This document shows positions 9,414-18,580 of a stretch of DNA of 64,000 nucleotides, piece after piece. Source of the DNA: Fusibacter_A sp965140735 (GTDB lineage: Bacteria > Bacillota > Clostridia > Peptostreptococcales > Acidaminobacteraceae). The DNA is taken from contig OZ223306.1 of NCBI GenBank assembly GCA_965140735.1, forward strand, positions 3,782,001 to 3,846,000. The letters run 5' to 3'. The translations under genes and the position numbers were made by a program. Numbering within the stretch: the first letter of the stretch is position 1; every line of letters starts with the position of its first letter. The notes under the pieces were generated by a model. The model saw only the letters and a list, made by a program, of their open reading frames with translations, had not been told where the DNA came from and made no database searches.

Positions 9414-12400
9414 ATGAAAATAAGAAAAAAATTTGCATATTTCCTAGTTTTAACGTTGTTAATGACCTCAAGTATGGTTATCCCATATGGTGCAGCCTTC
9501 ATGACTCCATCAGCACTGCCAGGAGCAAGAAGTGTAACTGTCAGTGGGGATGTTTACTTAGGTGGGAACTATGTGGAAATTGGAATCGACAACAACGGAT
9601 GGTTTGGTGCGTCCACAGCAGCGCCTTCAGGCTTTCATCCAGTATCAAGAAGCAACATTGGAATGGTCATGGATGGCGATGGCTTCGATGTTGGAGAGGC
9701 AGTAAAGTCAGGAGATTTCTTTTTACCAGGTGGTCCAGTGGAGGGTTATGGTATAGGCTATAAGGAAACTTCAGAGGGTACTGCTATTACACGTGTGAAT
9801 ACGAATCCATCTTTAAATTCATCGTTTAATAAAAATATGACTTTAGTGGATTTATCATCTGGGGATACGCTTTCAGCAGTACATACTGTAGATGATGGCA
9901 AAGTAAAGCTAGAACAGAAGGTATTATTTCAAAAAGATGACTTATTTATGAAAATCGAAGTAAAACTCACAAACATATCTGCTCAGACTCTATATGATGT
10001 GAGATATTTTAGAAAATTAGATCCTGATCAAGATAAGGATCTAAGTGGCACTTATTCTACTTTGAATAAGGTGGTTGAAAATCCAACTTCAGGAACTAAA
10101 GCATTGGTTTATGCAAAGGGACCTGTGACAGGGACGCCATTTTTCTATACTTCCTTTGATTCAGATGCACGTGCGTCTGTGACTTCATCAAGTGATCCTT
10201 ACGGTAGTGCAATGTATAATGTAGATGGCGACGCGCTCTTAACTTCAGAAGTTAGTCGAGATACGCATATTGCAATGACTTTTGCGAAAGGAAATTTAAA
10301 CGCTGGAGAATCTGTAAATTTAGTACTTTATCAAAGTTTAGATCCAGATCTTACATCAAGTTTGGATAAGATTGAAGATGAAGCTGATGGTGCGAAACTA
10401 GAGTTGACAGCTTTAAGTATTGAAAATGGCACATTATCCCCATCGTTTTCAAGTGATGTAACAGATTATAGTACGATTTTACCAGTGGGGACAAAAACAA
10501 CTAAAGTGACACCAACAGCAACCTCTGGAGCTGCTATCACGGTAAGTGGTATTTCTGTGAGTAGCGGAAGTGCTTCAGGTGATATAAATGTTTCACCAGG
10601 ACATAATACAATTCCAGTTCAAGTAACGAGTGGCTCAGCAGTAAAAGCATACACCATTGATGCGTTGGTGGCTTCTAATGATTTATCAAGCTTATCCGTT
10701 AGCGCGGGAACACTATCACCGACATTTAATTCAGATACTTTAAATTATACAGTAAATTATCCGACATCAACTGCAAGTATGACGTTAACAGCAGTATCTG
10801 TTACAAGTGGTGCAGGTATTGAAATCGATAATACGACGTCGAATGGCAGTTTAACCAAAGCAGTGGCCTTGTCAGTAGGATCAAATGTGATTCCGATAAA
10901 GATAACTGCTGAGGACAGTTCTATAAAGACGTATACAGTTACGGCAGTAGTTGCATCGGATTATTTGGCGAGTTTGACATTAGGCTCAGGGACATTATCC
11001 CCTGTATTTAATCGAGATACTCTCAATTATGAGGTGAATTATCCTGTGATGACCACTTCGACATCAATTACAGCAGTCTCAGAGGATTCGGGATCAACGG
11101 TTACGATTAATAACGTTTTGGCAACGAGCAATTCAGCGGTGACTGTGGCATTATTGGCAGGAGATAACAGTATTCCGGTGAAGGTAACTGCATCAGATAA
11201 CTCAGTGAGAACATACACAATTAAAGCAAATGTGGCGTCGAATCACCTTTCAAGCCTAAGTGTAGATAAAGGCGAGCTGTCTCCAGTATTCGATGAAGAC
11301 ACGATGAATTATACCATCACTTATCCTTATGGGACAACCAGTATGGCAATAACGGCGATACCTGTCACTCCTGAGGCAAGCGTTAAGATCAATGATACTG
11401 TGGTAACAAGCCCATCGGCAGTAACAGTGGTGCTTGAAACTGGTAATAACACAATTTCTATAAAAGTAACGGCAACAGATAATTCAGTGAGCACATACAC
11501 AATTGTTGCGAGGGTAGAAAGAGAGGAAAAGGATTCTAATAGTGGCATTACAGAACCGCCATCGAGCGGTTCCGAAGTGATTATCAACGGAAAAGCTGAA
11601 AAAGCAGGAGAAGAAAAAATTAGCCAAGTGGGTGATAAAAAAATCCTTGAATTAGTAGTGGATTCTAAGACTATTGATTTGTTGATTGATGAAGCATTAA
11701 AGAAACTCGCTGAAGACCCAGTTAAAGTTGATGCTATGAATAAAAATATCGTCCAAATAACGACTTCATCTAGTAATTCTGATCAAATAAGTGTCAAGCT
11801 AAGTGGAGATATCGTGAAAAAATTAGATGATAATCAATTTTTGATTTCTTTACAAACTCAAAAGGCAAATTACCTTTTACCAGCTAAAGAAATTAATATA
11901 TCAGAAATCGCTAAACTCTTTAAAACAGAAGTCGATTTAAAAGATATCATCATAGATATCCAAGTGGACAATGTGGCTCAAAGTGTCTTAGATAATACGA
12001 ATAAATTGTTCGCGAATAATGGCTTTATGAAAATGGTAACAAAACCTTTAAGCTTTAAGATTGTTGTCACATCATCAGACACTAAAGAATCCGTTGAAGT
12101 GAAACAATTTAAAAGCTATGTAGAGCGTGAAATTCCTGTGAGTTTAGAGGATAGCAACAGAATAACAACGGGTGTGCTCATCACTGCTGATGGCATCTAT
12201 CATGTGCCTACAAGAATATTCAAAAGAGATAATGAGAATTTTGTCAGCATCAAATCACTCACAAATTCTGTATATTCGACTATTTTTAACGAAGTCAATG
12301 TGGCGTCTGTAAAAGGGCATTGGGCTGAGCAACAAGTAAACGACATGGCGTCTAGGCTTGTTTTACCAGATTATCAAAATTTTGAACCAGATAAGAAAAT

Positions 12401-12845
12401 TACCAGAGCAGAATTTGCAGATTACATTACAAAGGCGTTGGGTCTTATTGAAAATAAAGACGATACAAACTTTGCAGATGTAGATGTGAATAACAAGTAC
12501 TATAAGCAAATTCAAGTTGCTAAAGAGTATGAGCTGTTTACAGGTGATGAAAAAGGTTACTTTAATCCGAATAAATTGATCACACGTGAAGAAGCGGTTA
12601 TGGTAACTGCAAAAGCTTTAATGTTAGCAGGGGTTCAAAATAATCTAGATAATCAACCTATTAAATTTATGGATGCCTCAGATATATCACCGTGGGCAAT
12701 TGATATGGTAAGCTTTTTACAAGATAGGAAAGTTTTTAACGGTAATGCTAAGAATGAATTTAAACCAAAAGATTTCTTAACTTGTGCTGAGGCCGCTACG
12801 GTTGTTCGAAACATATTGATGGCCTCAGATTTGATTGAGAAATAA
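9414..12845 (+). CDS. Surface protein: cadherin-like repeats plus three SLH domains
   Basis: A 1143-residue exported protein and paralogue of the preceding gene. A signal peptide (about 1-30) is followed by the same unrecognised N-terminal domain (about 35-325), then four cadherin-like beta-sandwich repeats (about 329-702). After a Ser/Pro-rich linker (EPPSSGSE) comes a region of about 230 residues (725-955) also present in the NHL/SLH protein at 29473, and then three SLH domains (about 962-1143) with KGHWAEQQVNDMASR, ITRAEFADYITKALG and ITREEAVMVTAKALM motifs. SLH domains bind pyruvylated secondary wall polymers, so the protein is held on the cell wall. GGAGCAGG precedes the ATG. The gene pair looks like an anchored and an unanchored version of one surface fibre; that pairing is inference. 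Confidence 0.9.
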   Translation: MKIRKKFAYFLVLTLLMTSSMVIPYGAAFMTPSALPGARSVTVSGDVYLGGNYVEIGIDNNGWFGASTAAPSGFHPVSRSNIGMVMDGDGFDVGEAVKSGDFFLPGGPVEGYGIGYKETSEGTAITRVNTNPSLNSSFNKNMTLVDLSSGDTLSAVHTVDDGKVKLEQKVLFQKDDLFMKIEVKLTNISAQTLYDVRYFRKLDPDQDKDLSGTYSTLNKVVENPTSGTKALVYAKGPVTGTPFFYTSFDSDARASVTSSSDPYGSAMYNVDGDALLTSEVSRDTHIAMTFAKGNLNAGESVNLVLYQSLDPDLTSSLDKIEDEADGAKLELTALSIENGTLSPSFSSDVTDYSTILPVGTKTTKVTPTATSGAAITVSGISVSSGSASGDINVSPGHNTIPVQVTSGSAVKAYTIDALVASNDLSSLSVSAGTLSPTFNSDTLNYTVNYPTSTASMTLTAVSVTSGAGIEIDNTTSNGSLTKAVALSVGSNVIPIKITAEDSSIKTYTVTAVVASDYLASLTLGSGTLSPVFNRDTLNYEVNYPVMTTSTSITAVSEDSGSTVTINNVLATSNSAVTVALLAGDNSIPVKVTASDNSVRTYTIKANVASNHLSSLSVDKGELSPVFDEDTMNYTITYPYGTTSMAITAIPVTPEASVKINDTVVTSPSAVTVVLETGNNTISIKVTATDNSVSTYTIVARVEREEKDSNSGITEPPSSGSEVIINGKAEKAGEEKISQVGDKKILELVVDSKTIDLLIDEALKKLAEDPVKVDAMNKNIVQITTSSSNSDQISVKLSGDIVKKLDDNQFLISLQTQKANYLLPAKEINISEIAKLFKTEVDLKDIIIDIQVDNVAQSVLDNTNKLFANNGFMKMVTKPLSFKIVVTSSDTKESVEVKQFKSYVEREIPVSLEDSNRITTGVLITADGIYHVPTRIFKRDNENFVSIKSLTNSVYSTIFNEVNVASVKGHWAEQQVNDMASRLVLPDYQNFEPDKKITRAEFADYITKALGLIENKDDTNFADVDVNNKYYKQIQVAKEYELFTGDEKGYFNPNKLITREEAVMVTAKALMLAGVQNNLDNQPIKFMDASDISPWAIDMVSFLQDRKVFNGNAKNEFKPKDFLTCAEAATVVRNILMASDLIEK

Positions 12846-12892
12846 TTTAATAGATCTATCTATGTCTCTATAAAATATAGACCTAATAGAGA

Positions 12893-12925
12893 GACCACCT
12901 CAATTTAGATTGAGGTGGTCTTTTT
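12893..12925. terminator. Intrinsic terminator
   Basis: GACCACCTCAAT-TTAG-ATTGAGGTGGTC followed by five Ts, placed between the SLH protein and the convergent HD-GYP gene. Confidence 0.93.
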
Positions 12926-12937
12926 CATGGTCAAAAT

Positions 12938-14905
12938 TCATTTGGATTTATGATGAGCGGGTTTAAATTGATCTTTTATTATAAGCAATTCGTCGAGACT
13001 CTCCAGCAAAGCGTCAACGACATCAGGATCAAAGTGTTTCCCTTGACCATCTAGGATAATTTTAAGAGTTGTCTCCAAAGTAAAAGGTTCCTTATAAGGG
13101 CGTTTCGAGAGTAAAGCATCAAATACGTCTGCCACAGTTACGATACGAGCACAGAGCGGAATATCTTCTCCTGAAATACCATTGGGATAACCAGAACCAT
13201 CATACTTTTCATGATGATTTTGAGCGATTTCAATGCCCATTGAAAATAAGCTTCGACCTCTATTTTTAACGTTTTCTTCAGCTTCCATTAAGACGTTTGC
13301 ACCATAAATCGTGTGGGTTTTCATAATGTCAAATTCTTCTTTTGTGAGTTTTCCAGGTTTGAGCAAAATATAATCTGGTATGCCAACCTTACCAATGTCG
13401 TGCATCGGACTAAATTTGACTAAATCGGTAATATAGTTGTTGGTGATTGTCTCCTTGAATTTAGGATTTTCCTTTAATTTTTTAGCAATAACACTTACAT
13501 ATCGGCTCATTCGAACCAAATGATCTCCGGTATCTTCATCTCGAGCTTCACTTAGTTTTGCAAGTGCAAGAACACTAGAATAAACTAAATCATCTACAAA
13601 TATATTTTTTTGAAAGGATAGAGCGATGGAGTTGCTGAGGATTTTTAAATACTCAATGTGCTTTTTCTGATACACATTTTTGCGATCACTTGAAAAAAAT
13701 ATAAATCCAATTGGCTTGCCATTGGCTTCTAATGGTAAAGTTATAGATGCTTTTATGTTGTGATCTAGTAAAATTCGACTGTATTTTTTTATAGGTCTAT
13801 TTTCAAAATAAGCTTCAAAGTCATTTATAATACGAGGTTCCTTGAGTGTCATGATTTGACCTAAACTCGTTTCAGATAAGATTACTTCATAACCAATAAG
13901 CGCTTCAGCAAGTCCCTGATGAGATACTTCTGAAATCCCATAGGATGCAACGACTTTAACTGGATTACTATTTTCAAGCAGCGCAATACCGATGTAAGAA
14001 TAGGGTAAAAAATGGCTAAAAGATTTATAAATGTAATCAAGTGTATCGGTAAAAGAGTCATAAGTATTGATTTTTTCTGTGAGTTCAAGCGTCTCGGTGA
14101 ACCCTGAAAACATTAACTCTACTTCATCTGCAACAGTGACGCCCTTGACTGTATTTGCTGAATGTTCATGTTCAAGTCCAAGTTTATCTAGATGTCTGTA
14201 AAAGACATTTAAAGCTTTAAATAAATCAGAATACATTTGATACATTAAAAAACTGGTGATAATAATAACGAAAATCATGAGTAGGAAAGTTAAATTTCTA
14301 TAAAATTCATATCGTTGTACCATATTATCTTCAAATACTTTTAGCATTAAATCAGAATGCAAGAGGAGTTCTTCATTGTTTTCATTGAGATAAATAAGGG
14401 CTTGTTTAAATTCTAAACTCTCATAATCGTATTGGGTTACATCAAGGATGGATAGATAAAAATCACCCCAGATATTTTTAATATATTTGAGTTCAGGGGT
14501 AATCTTTTCTTGTATCTTTTTAGGAATAGTTATAAGTTCACTTTCCAATATGATGGACCCATTAGCCAAATTGTCATAGACAGTTTGATATGCATTTGCA
14601 TTTTCTATAAGAGTTTGCTTTATATCCGTTATTTTTTGTCTTAAGATCTTATCAGTTTGAATAGAGTCGCCAGAATGAAGTTCTTCATTAATCACATAAA
14701 GTCTGCTGGCATTTTTAGAGAGCGCTTGTGTTAGCATACGCTGTTTTCCCAGTATATTGATGACTTTTGCATCATTTTTAAGTGTTTCACCAGAGTAAGT
14801 CGAAATAATAAAAATGGAAATAACACCAATGGCAATGATGAATAAATAGACTAAAAAGCGTTTTTTTATAGTGGCAAAAGTTTTCTTTTTATTTTCTGAT
14901 TGCAA
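12938..14905 (-). CDS. Membrane HD-GYP protein with PilJ-like sensor and GAF domain
   Basis: A 655-residue membrane sensor predicted to hydrolyse cyclic di-GMP. Two membrane helices (about 15-38 and 210-232) bracket an external helical sensor with the PilJ/nitrate-sensor-type motif ILGKQRMLTQALSKNASRLY. A GAF domain covers about 285-425 and an HD-GYP domain about 445-640, with HDIGKVGIPDYILLKPGKLT and HHEKYDGSGYP complete, so it should be active. The start is placed at TTG 14905 because GGAGG lies five bases upstream; a TTG four codons earlier would overlap that ribosome site itself. It is convergent with the SLH gene. Together with the diguanylate cyclase at 52280 it suggests c-di-GMP control, perhaps of surface proteins. 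Confidence 0.9.
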   Translation of the reverse strand: MQSENKKKTFATIKKRFLVYLFIIAIGVISIFIISTYSGETLKNDAKVINILGKQRMLTQALSKNASRLYVINEELHSGDSIQTDKILRQKITDIKQTLIENANAYQTVYDNLANGSIILESELITIPKKIQEKITPELKYIKNIWGDFYLSILDVTQYDYESLEFKQALIYLNENNEELLLHSDLMLKVFEDNMVQRYEFYRNLTFLLMIFVIIITSFLMYQMYSDLFKALNVFYRHLDKLGLEHEHSANTVKGVTVADEVELMFSGFTETLELTEKINTYDSFTDTLDYIYKSFSHFLPYSYIGIALLENSNPVKVVASYGISEVSHQGLAEALIGYEVILSETSLGQIMTLKEPRIINDFEAYFENRPIKKYSRILLDHNIKASITLPLEANGKPIGFIFFSSDRKNVYQKKHIEYLKILSNSIALSFQKNIFVDDLVYSSVLALAKLSEARDEDTGDHLVRMSRYVSVIAKKLKENPKFKETITNNYITDLVKFSPMHDIGKVGIPDYILLKPGKLTKEEFDIMKTHTIYGANVLMEAEENVKNRGRSLFSMGIEIAQNHHEKYDGSGYPNGISGEDIPLCARIVTVADVFDALLSKRPYKEPFTLETTLKIILDGQGKHFDPDVVDALLESLDELLIIKDQFKPAHHKSK

Positions 14906-14974
14906 GTGGACCTCCAAAGATTCTAGACGTAAAAAGTACTTATATAAAGTTTATCATATTTTCATGGAAATACT

Positions 14975-15008
14975 CAAAAAAAGAACGCTAAAATAGAAAT
15001 AGCGTTCT
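14975..15008 (-). terminator. Intrinsic terminator of the NapH-like gene
   Basis: Read on the minus strand, AGAACGCTA-TTTCTATTT-TAGCGTTCT is followed by TTTTTTT, 30 bases after the stop of the ferredoxin gene. Confidence 0.9.
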
Positions 15009-15038
15009 GATGAGGTGGTGGTAAGAAATACTTACCCT

Positions 15039-15545
15039 TTATCGATCAAACAGACTAAAGTCTGATTTGATTTCAATACTATTTGTAGGACAAACTTCAA
15101 CGCACTTCAAGCATTTAGAACAATTAAACGCCTCACTGGGTGTATTTTTCTGAGATTTATAGAAACTGTATGATTTATCAAGTTTTGTGATGTAACAGGT
15201 TTGATCACAGAGACCACAAGAAGTACATGAACTCTTGGTTGTTTTAATTTTAAATAAACTATATTTATTGAAAAATCCCTGAGCCCAAGAAATAGGACAG
15301 CCTATCTTGTAATAGTTATACATATGTTGTGCGGATTGGTCCTCAGACATACCTCTTGTCATCAATTCCATGATAAAGCCCATAGGACAGATCCACTTGC
15401 AAAAGGTTTTACCCATTAAAATGCCCAATAAGCTTGCTAACCCAAAGATAATCCATAGGCTGATGTTGAATGTAAAAATGGCAGTGACTGTAACAAAACC
15501 AAAGAAAAGTTGAATCCATTGGCGATATGGGATTAGTTTTGACAT
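15039..15545 (-). CDS. NapH-like membrane protein with two 4Fe-4S clusters
   Basis: A 168-residue protein of the NapH/MauN/CcoG-like group of membrane iron-sulfur proteins. Two hydrophobic helices (about 8-25 and 28-48) are followed by the family motif CKWICPMGF. The C-terminal half has a classic ferredoxin pattern, CTSCGLCDQTC near 115 and CSKCLKCVEVCPTNSIEI near 150, for two [4Fe-4S] clusters. It is shorter than NapH (about 280 residues, four helices), so it is a compact version. Likely role: moving electrons between the membrane and a redox partner. The promoter (TTGATT-18-TATACT on the minus strand) carries a CsoR/CstR-type palindrome at the start of transcription, suggesting control by copper or sulfane sulfur. 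AGGAG lies ahead of the ATG. The redox partner is unknown. Confidence 0.8.
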   Translation of the reverse strand: MSKLIPYRQWIQLFFGFVTVTAIFTFNISLWIIFGLASLLGILMGKTFCKWICPMGFIMELMTRGMSEDQSAQHMYNYYKIGCPISWAQGFFNKYSLFKIKTTKSSCTSCGLCDQTCYITKLDKSYSFYKSQKNTPSEAFNCSKCLKCVEVCPTNSIEIKSDFSLFDR

Positions 15546-15579
15546 TTAGCACTCCTTTTATAAAAAAATACAACCCCCT

Positions 15580-15629
15580 CATACCCGGGGTATGAAAACA
15601 GTATATCATAGGTTTGTAGTAGAAATCAA
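15580..15629 (-). promoter_or_regulatory. Promoter with CsoR/CstR-type operator
   Basis: On the minus strand a -35 TTGATT (15624-15629), 18-bp spacer and -10 TATACT (15600-15605) face the NapH-like gene. Just downstream, over the expected start of transcription, lies CATACCC-G-GGGTATG (15580-15594), an exact 7-bp inverted repeat. ATACCC-N-GGGTAT boxes are typical operators of the CsoR/RcnR/CstR repressor family (Cu(I), Ni or persulfide sensors). The site also lies upstream of the divergent OsmC gene. No such repressor gene is in the window. Confidence 0.6.
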
Positions 15630-15673
15630 TTGTTAAAATGTGATATGATAGAATAAAAAGAAAGGGGCACGAA

Positions 15674-16066
15674 ATGGATACGAAAGAGGTACTTTTAAAA
15701 TTTTCAAACGAGTTTGAAGGTGAACTTATTGCACCCCATGGGTCAGCTCTTGTTGGTGGAGAGGATGCTATGTTAGCACCTTATGATATGCTTTTAGGTG
15801 CATTGGGTTCTTGCTTATACGCCACTTTTCTAGGGATAGCAAAGAAAAAACGAATTGGCTTTGAACGTATAGAATTTCTCGTAACAGGTGAAAAGAGGAC
15901 TGAGGTGCCTACAACCTTGAAATGGGTTAATGTAAAGTTTACAATTGTAAATGCCGAAAAAGAATTAGGACTCACACAGGCCGCTAAACTGGCGACTGAG
16001 TATTGTTCTATTTATCAGACGATTTCACATGTGGCAGAAATGTCATATGATGTTATTTTTGTTTAA
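15674..16066 (+). CDS. OsmC family protein
   Basis: A 130-residue OsmC/Ohr-type protein. These small dimeric cytoplasmic enzymes reduce organic or fatty-acid hydroperoxides, or act on sulfur compounds, using two cysteines. Both are present: GSCLYATF near residue 46 and EYCSIYQTI near 113. The length fits the short OsmC group. AAAGGGG lies just before the ATG. It is transcribed away from the NapH-like gene across a 128-bp spacer holding the CsoR/CstR-like palindrome, so the pair may answer the same signal. Whether the substrate is a peroxide or a persulfide cannot be told from sequence. Confidence 0.85.
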   Translation: MDTKEVLLKFSNEFEGELIAPHGSALVGGEDAMLAPYDMLLGALGSCLYATFLGIAKKKRIGFERIEFLVTGEKRTEVPTTLKWVNVKFTIVNAEKELGLTQAAKLATEYCSIYQTISHVAEMSYDVIFV

Positions 16067-16118
16067 GATCAATATAAAAAGAAATAAGTTTAGAAGCAAT
16101 AAGGGCGTTGTCAAAATA

Positions 16119-16159
16119 AAAGAAGCCATAACTTAGTCTCTAGTAAGAGCTAAGTTATG
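16119..16159 (-). terminator. Probable terminator of the ferritin-like gene
   Basis: CATAACTTAG (16127-16136) pairs with CTAAGTTATG (16150-16159). On the minus strand the stem is followed by GGCTTCTTTTATTTTG, an imperfect T-rich tract. Confidence 0.55.
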
Positions 16160-16185
16160 ACTCTATGGAAAATAAGGGAAGTGTA

Positions 16186-16707
16186 TTATCGATTACGTCT
16201 AAAGTTTGCACTTCTGTCAAGTTGATTGTTAAAAGCACTTAAATGGTTTTCAGAAGCATTTTTTAGAGATTCAAATACGGTTTTGACATCTGCTGGCAAG
16301 TCCTCTTTTAAGAAGGCTTCATACATGGAAATGTTAAATATTTCAGCATCTACACCAGCTTGATATGCGTCTGTTAGGCTTGCTGGAAGGACCACAAGTT
16401 GATCAGATTCATTTACGGGCAGTTCTAAGTTATATTTTTCAAATAGAGGTTCAAGCCAGCTAATATGCCTAGATTCAGCTTTTGAAATGTTTGAAAAAGG
16501 TCTTGCGACGCCGTATTGACTCATGATGAGTTCGTATTCTGCAAGTGCAGTGTATTCATCTTGAATCGCATAGATGAGCATTTCATCAAGAGTGTAATTG
16601 TCTTTTTCCAAGGCACCTGCAGCACCATAATTTTCGATATCTGCAAATGATAAGCTCATAGCAGAAATTAAAGTTAAAACGAGTGTAAGTAACATTGTCT
16701 TTTTCAT
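16186..16707 (-). CDS. Exported DUF2202 ferritin-like protein
   Basis: A 173-residue protein with a clear signal peptide (MKKTMLLTLVLTLISAMSLSFA, about 22 residues) and a single DUF2202-type ferritin-like four-helix domain. Candidate di-metal ligands are spread as in the family: EYTALAEYE near residue 52, ESRHISW near 80, EIFNISMYE near 123 and ENHLSAF near 152. It acts outside the membrane, possibly as a metal-binding or oxidant-handling protein; the family has no firm function. GGAGAG precedes the ATG, and a CACATT-GT-AATGTG palindrome lies at 16733-16746 in its leader. The gene is monocistronic and divergent from the glucosaminidase. Confidence 0.8.
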   Translation of the reverse strand: MKKTMLLTLVLTLISAMSLSFADIENYGAAGALEKDNYTLDEMLIYAIQDEYTALAEYELIMSQYGVARPFSNISKAESRHISWLEPLFEKYNLELPVNESDQLVVLPASLTDAYQAGVDAEIFNISMYEAFLKEDLPADVKTVFESLKNASENHLSAFNNQLDRSANFRRNR

Positions 16708-16835
16708 AGGGAACTCTCCTTTAATTAATCAACACATTGTAATGTGCTTAGTTGTTTTCTTCTATGAGATTACTATACTGCCAGATTATGAAGATGATAT
16801 GGAGAAGATATGTTTTATATAAGGAAGTGATTGAG

Positions 16836-17474
16836 ATGAGTTTTAAAATTAATATCCCACAAGGACAAATCGGACCGAGTCAAATCGGACCAAGTAAGCA
16901 TTATTATGAAGCTCAAGCGAGATTTCAATCTATATTGGAAAATAAATTGAATGTGAAAACTGCTTCGTCTACACCAAAGACGCCAACTGTAAATAATACG
17001 GTTAATTTAAGTCACATCATTGCGGATGATCAGGGCTTTGATCCCCAAAATGTGATGCTTAAAAGTGGCGTGTCTGCAGAAGCCTTAAATGAAAAATTGA
17101 AAGGGACTGCACTTGAAGGTTTGGGCGGTGATTTCGTTGCGGCAGAGCAAAAATACGGTATTAATGCATGGTTTTTAACAGGACTTGCCATACACGAGTC
17201 AGGGTTTGGAACGAGCCGAATTTCACAAGATAAAAACAACCTCTTTGGATTTAAAGCTTATGATTCAAGTCCTTATGCAAGTGCTGCTCAGTTTACGAGT
17301 AAAGGGGATAGTATCGATAAAGTGGCGCAGTATTTATCTGATCATTATACCAATCCTTCTGGGAAATACTATAATGGCACTTCTGTAGATGCGATTGGCA
17401 AGCGATATGCCACAGATCCAAACTGGTCAAATGCACTTCAATCTAGAGTGGCACAATTGATGCGATTAGGTTAA
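16836..17474 (+). CDS. Glucosaminidase-domain (GH73-like) protein
   Basis: A 212-residue protein whose C-terminal 140 residues match the mannosyl-glycoprotein endo-beta-N-acetylglucosaminidase domain: FLTGLAIHESGFGTSRIS with the candidate catalytic Glu, NNLFGFKAYDSSPY, and the closing segment IGKRYATDPNWSNAL. Such enzymes cut the glycan chain of peptidoglycan. The start is placed at ATG 16836, preceded by AAGGAAG; a more distant ATG at 16752 would add 28 residues that do not resemble a signal peptide and has no ribosome site. The N-terminus carries a short repeat (GQIGPS twice) and a Ser/Thr-rich linker but no export signal or wall-binding domain. It may leave the cell by a non-Sec route or be linked to flagellar or phage-like machinery; neither is shown here. 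Confidence 0.8.
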   Translation: MSFKINIPQGQIGPSQIGPSKHYYEAQARFQSILENKLNVKTASSTPKTPTVNNTVNLSHIIADDQGFDPQNVMLKSGVSAEALNEKLKGTALEGLGGDFVAAEQKYGINAWFLTGLAIHESGFGTSRISQDKNNLFGFKAYDSSPYASAAQFTSKGDSIDKVAQYLSDHYTNPSGKYYNGTSVDAIGKRYATDPNWSNALQSRVAQLMRLG

Positions 17475-17531
17475 CCATAAAAGATATAAAATGTTATAGA
17501 AAGCTAGAAAAAGTTGGAGATGAGGATAGGG

Positions 17532-18551
17532 ATGAGTAAAGTTTATTTTAAAAGGGTAACGAGTAATAATTCAGAAGCACTGAGTTTAGCAGCTCAAACA
17601 TTGCTTGAAAAAATAGTGACGTCAACAAATCATGTGTTTTCAAAAGAAGTGCCCATCAAGGTACATTTTGGCGAAAAAGGGAACACGACATTTGTGCCAG
17701 CGACTTGTTATGAAGGCATCATCGAAACGCTTAAGGACAATGACGTGAAGTCATCTTTTATAGAGACAAATGTGCTTTATAGAGGTTCAAGAACGACTCG
17801 AGAGAGTCATATTGCACTTGCAAAAGAACATGGATTTACAGCACTTCCAATCATTATAGCTGATGGTGATCATGGCGAAGCTTATGATGAAATTGAGGTC
17901 AATAAGACTTATTTTGAAACTTGTAAAATTGGCCGTGAATTTTCAAACTATGATCAGTTTATAGTGACGAGTCATTTTAAAGGTCATGGTGTAGCTGGAT
18001 TTGGTGGCGCGATGAAACAACTTGCCATGGGTTTTGCAGCGAGAGGTGGCAAACTTGCACAACATTCTGGGATTAGTCCAAGGGTAAAAGCGTCTAAATG
18101 TATCGCATGTGGCCTGTGTGTTAAGAAATGTGATGTAGACGCAATTGAACTTAACGATAAAGCGGTTATTATACCTGAGAAGTGTGTGGGTTGTGCGGGT
18201 TGTATCGCAGTTTGTCCTGTGGGTGCTATACAAAATGATTGGAGTGGTGAAAACTTTAAAGAGAAAGTGGCTGAATATGCATACGGTGCACAACTTGGTA
18301 AAGATAATATCTATATTACTTTTTTGATCAATGTAACGGAAGAGTGCGACTGTATGGGACAACATATGACGCCTGTTGCCAAAGATATTGGTGTCTTTGC
18401 ATCTAAAGATCCTGTGGCGATTGACGTTGCGTGTCTGGATATACTCCAAAAGGAGCATGGACACCCTTTATTCGAATCGGGGCGGGCAACAATCAAGCAT
18501 GCTGTGAAGATTGGACTGGGTTCAGATCAAATAGATCTAGAAGAACTCTAA
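17532..18551 (+). CDS. DUF362 protein with two 4Fe-4S clusters
   Basis: A 339-residue DUF362 family protein. The N-terminal part (SKVYFKRV..., VPIKVHFGEKGN, the conserved SHFKGHGVAGFGGAMKQLAMG near 155) is typical of the family, and a bacterial ferredoxin insert near 185-230 carries CIACGLCVKKCDVDAI and CVGCAGCIAVCPVGAI for two [4Fe-4S] clusters. The C-terminal part has the CDCMGQH motif and DPVAIDVACLD. Function is not established; these proteins occur widely in anaerobes and are thought to have redox roles. The start is put at ATG 17532 with GAGG six bases upstream; a TTG at 17514 and an ATG at 17520 are also in frame. A strong terminator follows. Confidence 0.85.
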   Translation: MSKVYFKRVTSNNSEALSLAAQTLLEKIVTSTNHVFSKEVPIKVHFGEKGNTTFVPATCYEGIIETLKDNDVKSSFIETNVLYRGSRTTRESHIALAKEHGFTALPIIIADGDHGEAYDEIEVNKTYFETCKIGREFSNYDQFIVTSHFKGHGVAGFGGAMKQLAMGFAARGGKLAQHSGISPRVKASKCIACGLCVKKCDVDAIELNDKAVIIPEKCVGCAGCIAVCPVGAIQNDWSGENFKEKVAEYAYGAQLGKDNIYITFLINVTEECDCMGQHMTPVAKDIGVFASKDPVAIDVACLDILQKEHGHPLFESGRATIKHAVKIGLGSDQIDLEEL

Positions 18552-18580
18552 ACTATTGATATTCAATATTTATAATTATA

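Noticed and set aside
17943..18464. Open frame of 173 codons on the minus strand inside the DUF362 gene
   Set aside because: The plus-strand gene has clear ferredoxin and DUF362 motifs; the shadow frame is Cys/Phe/Tyr-rich noise.
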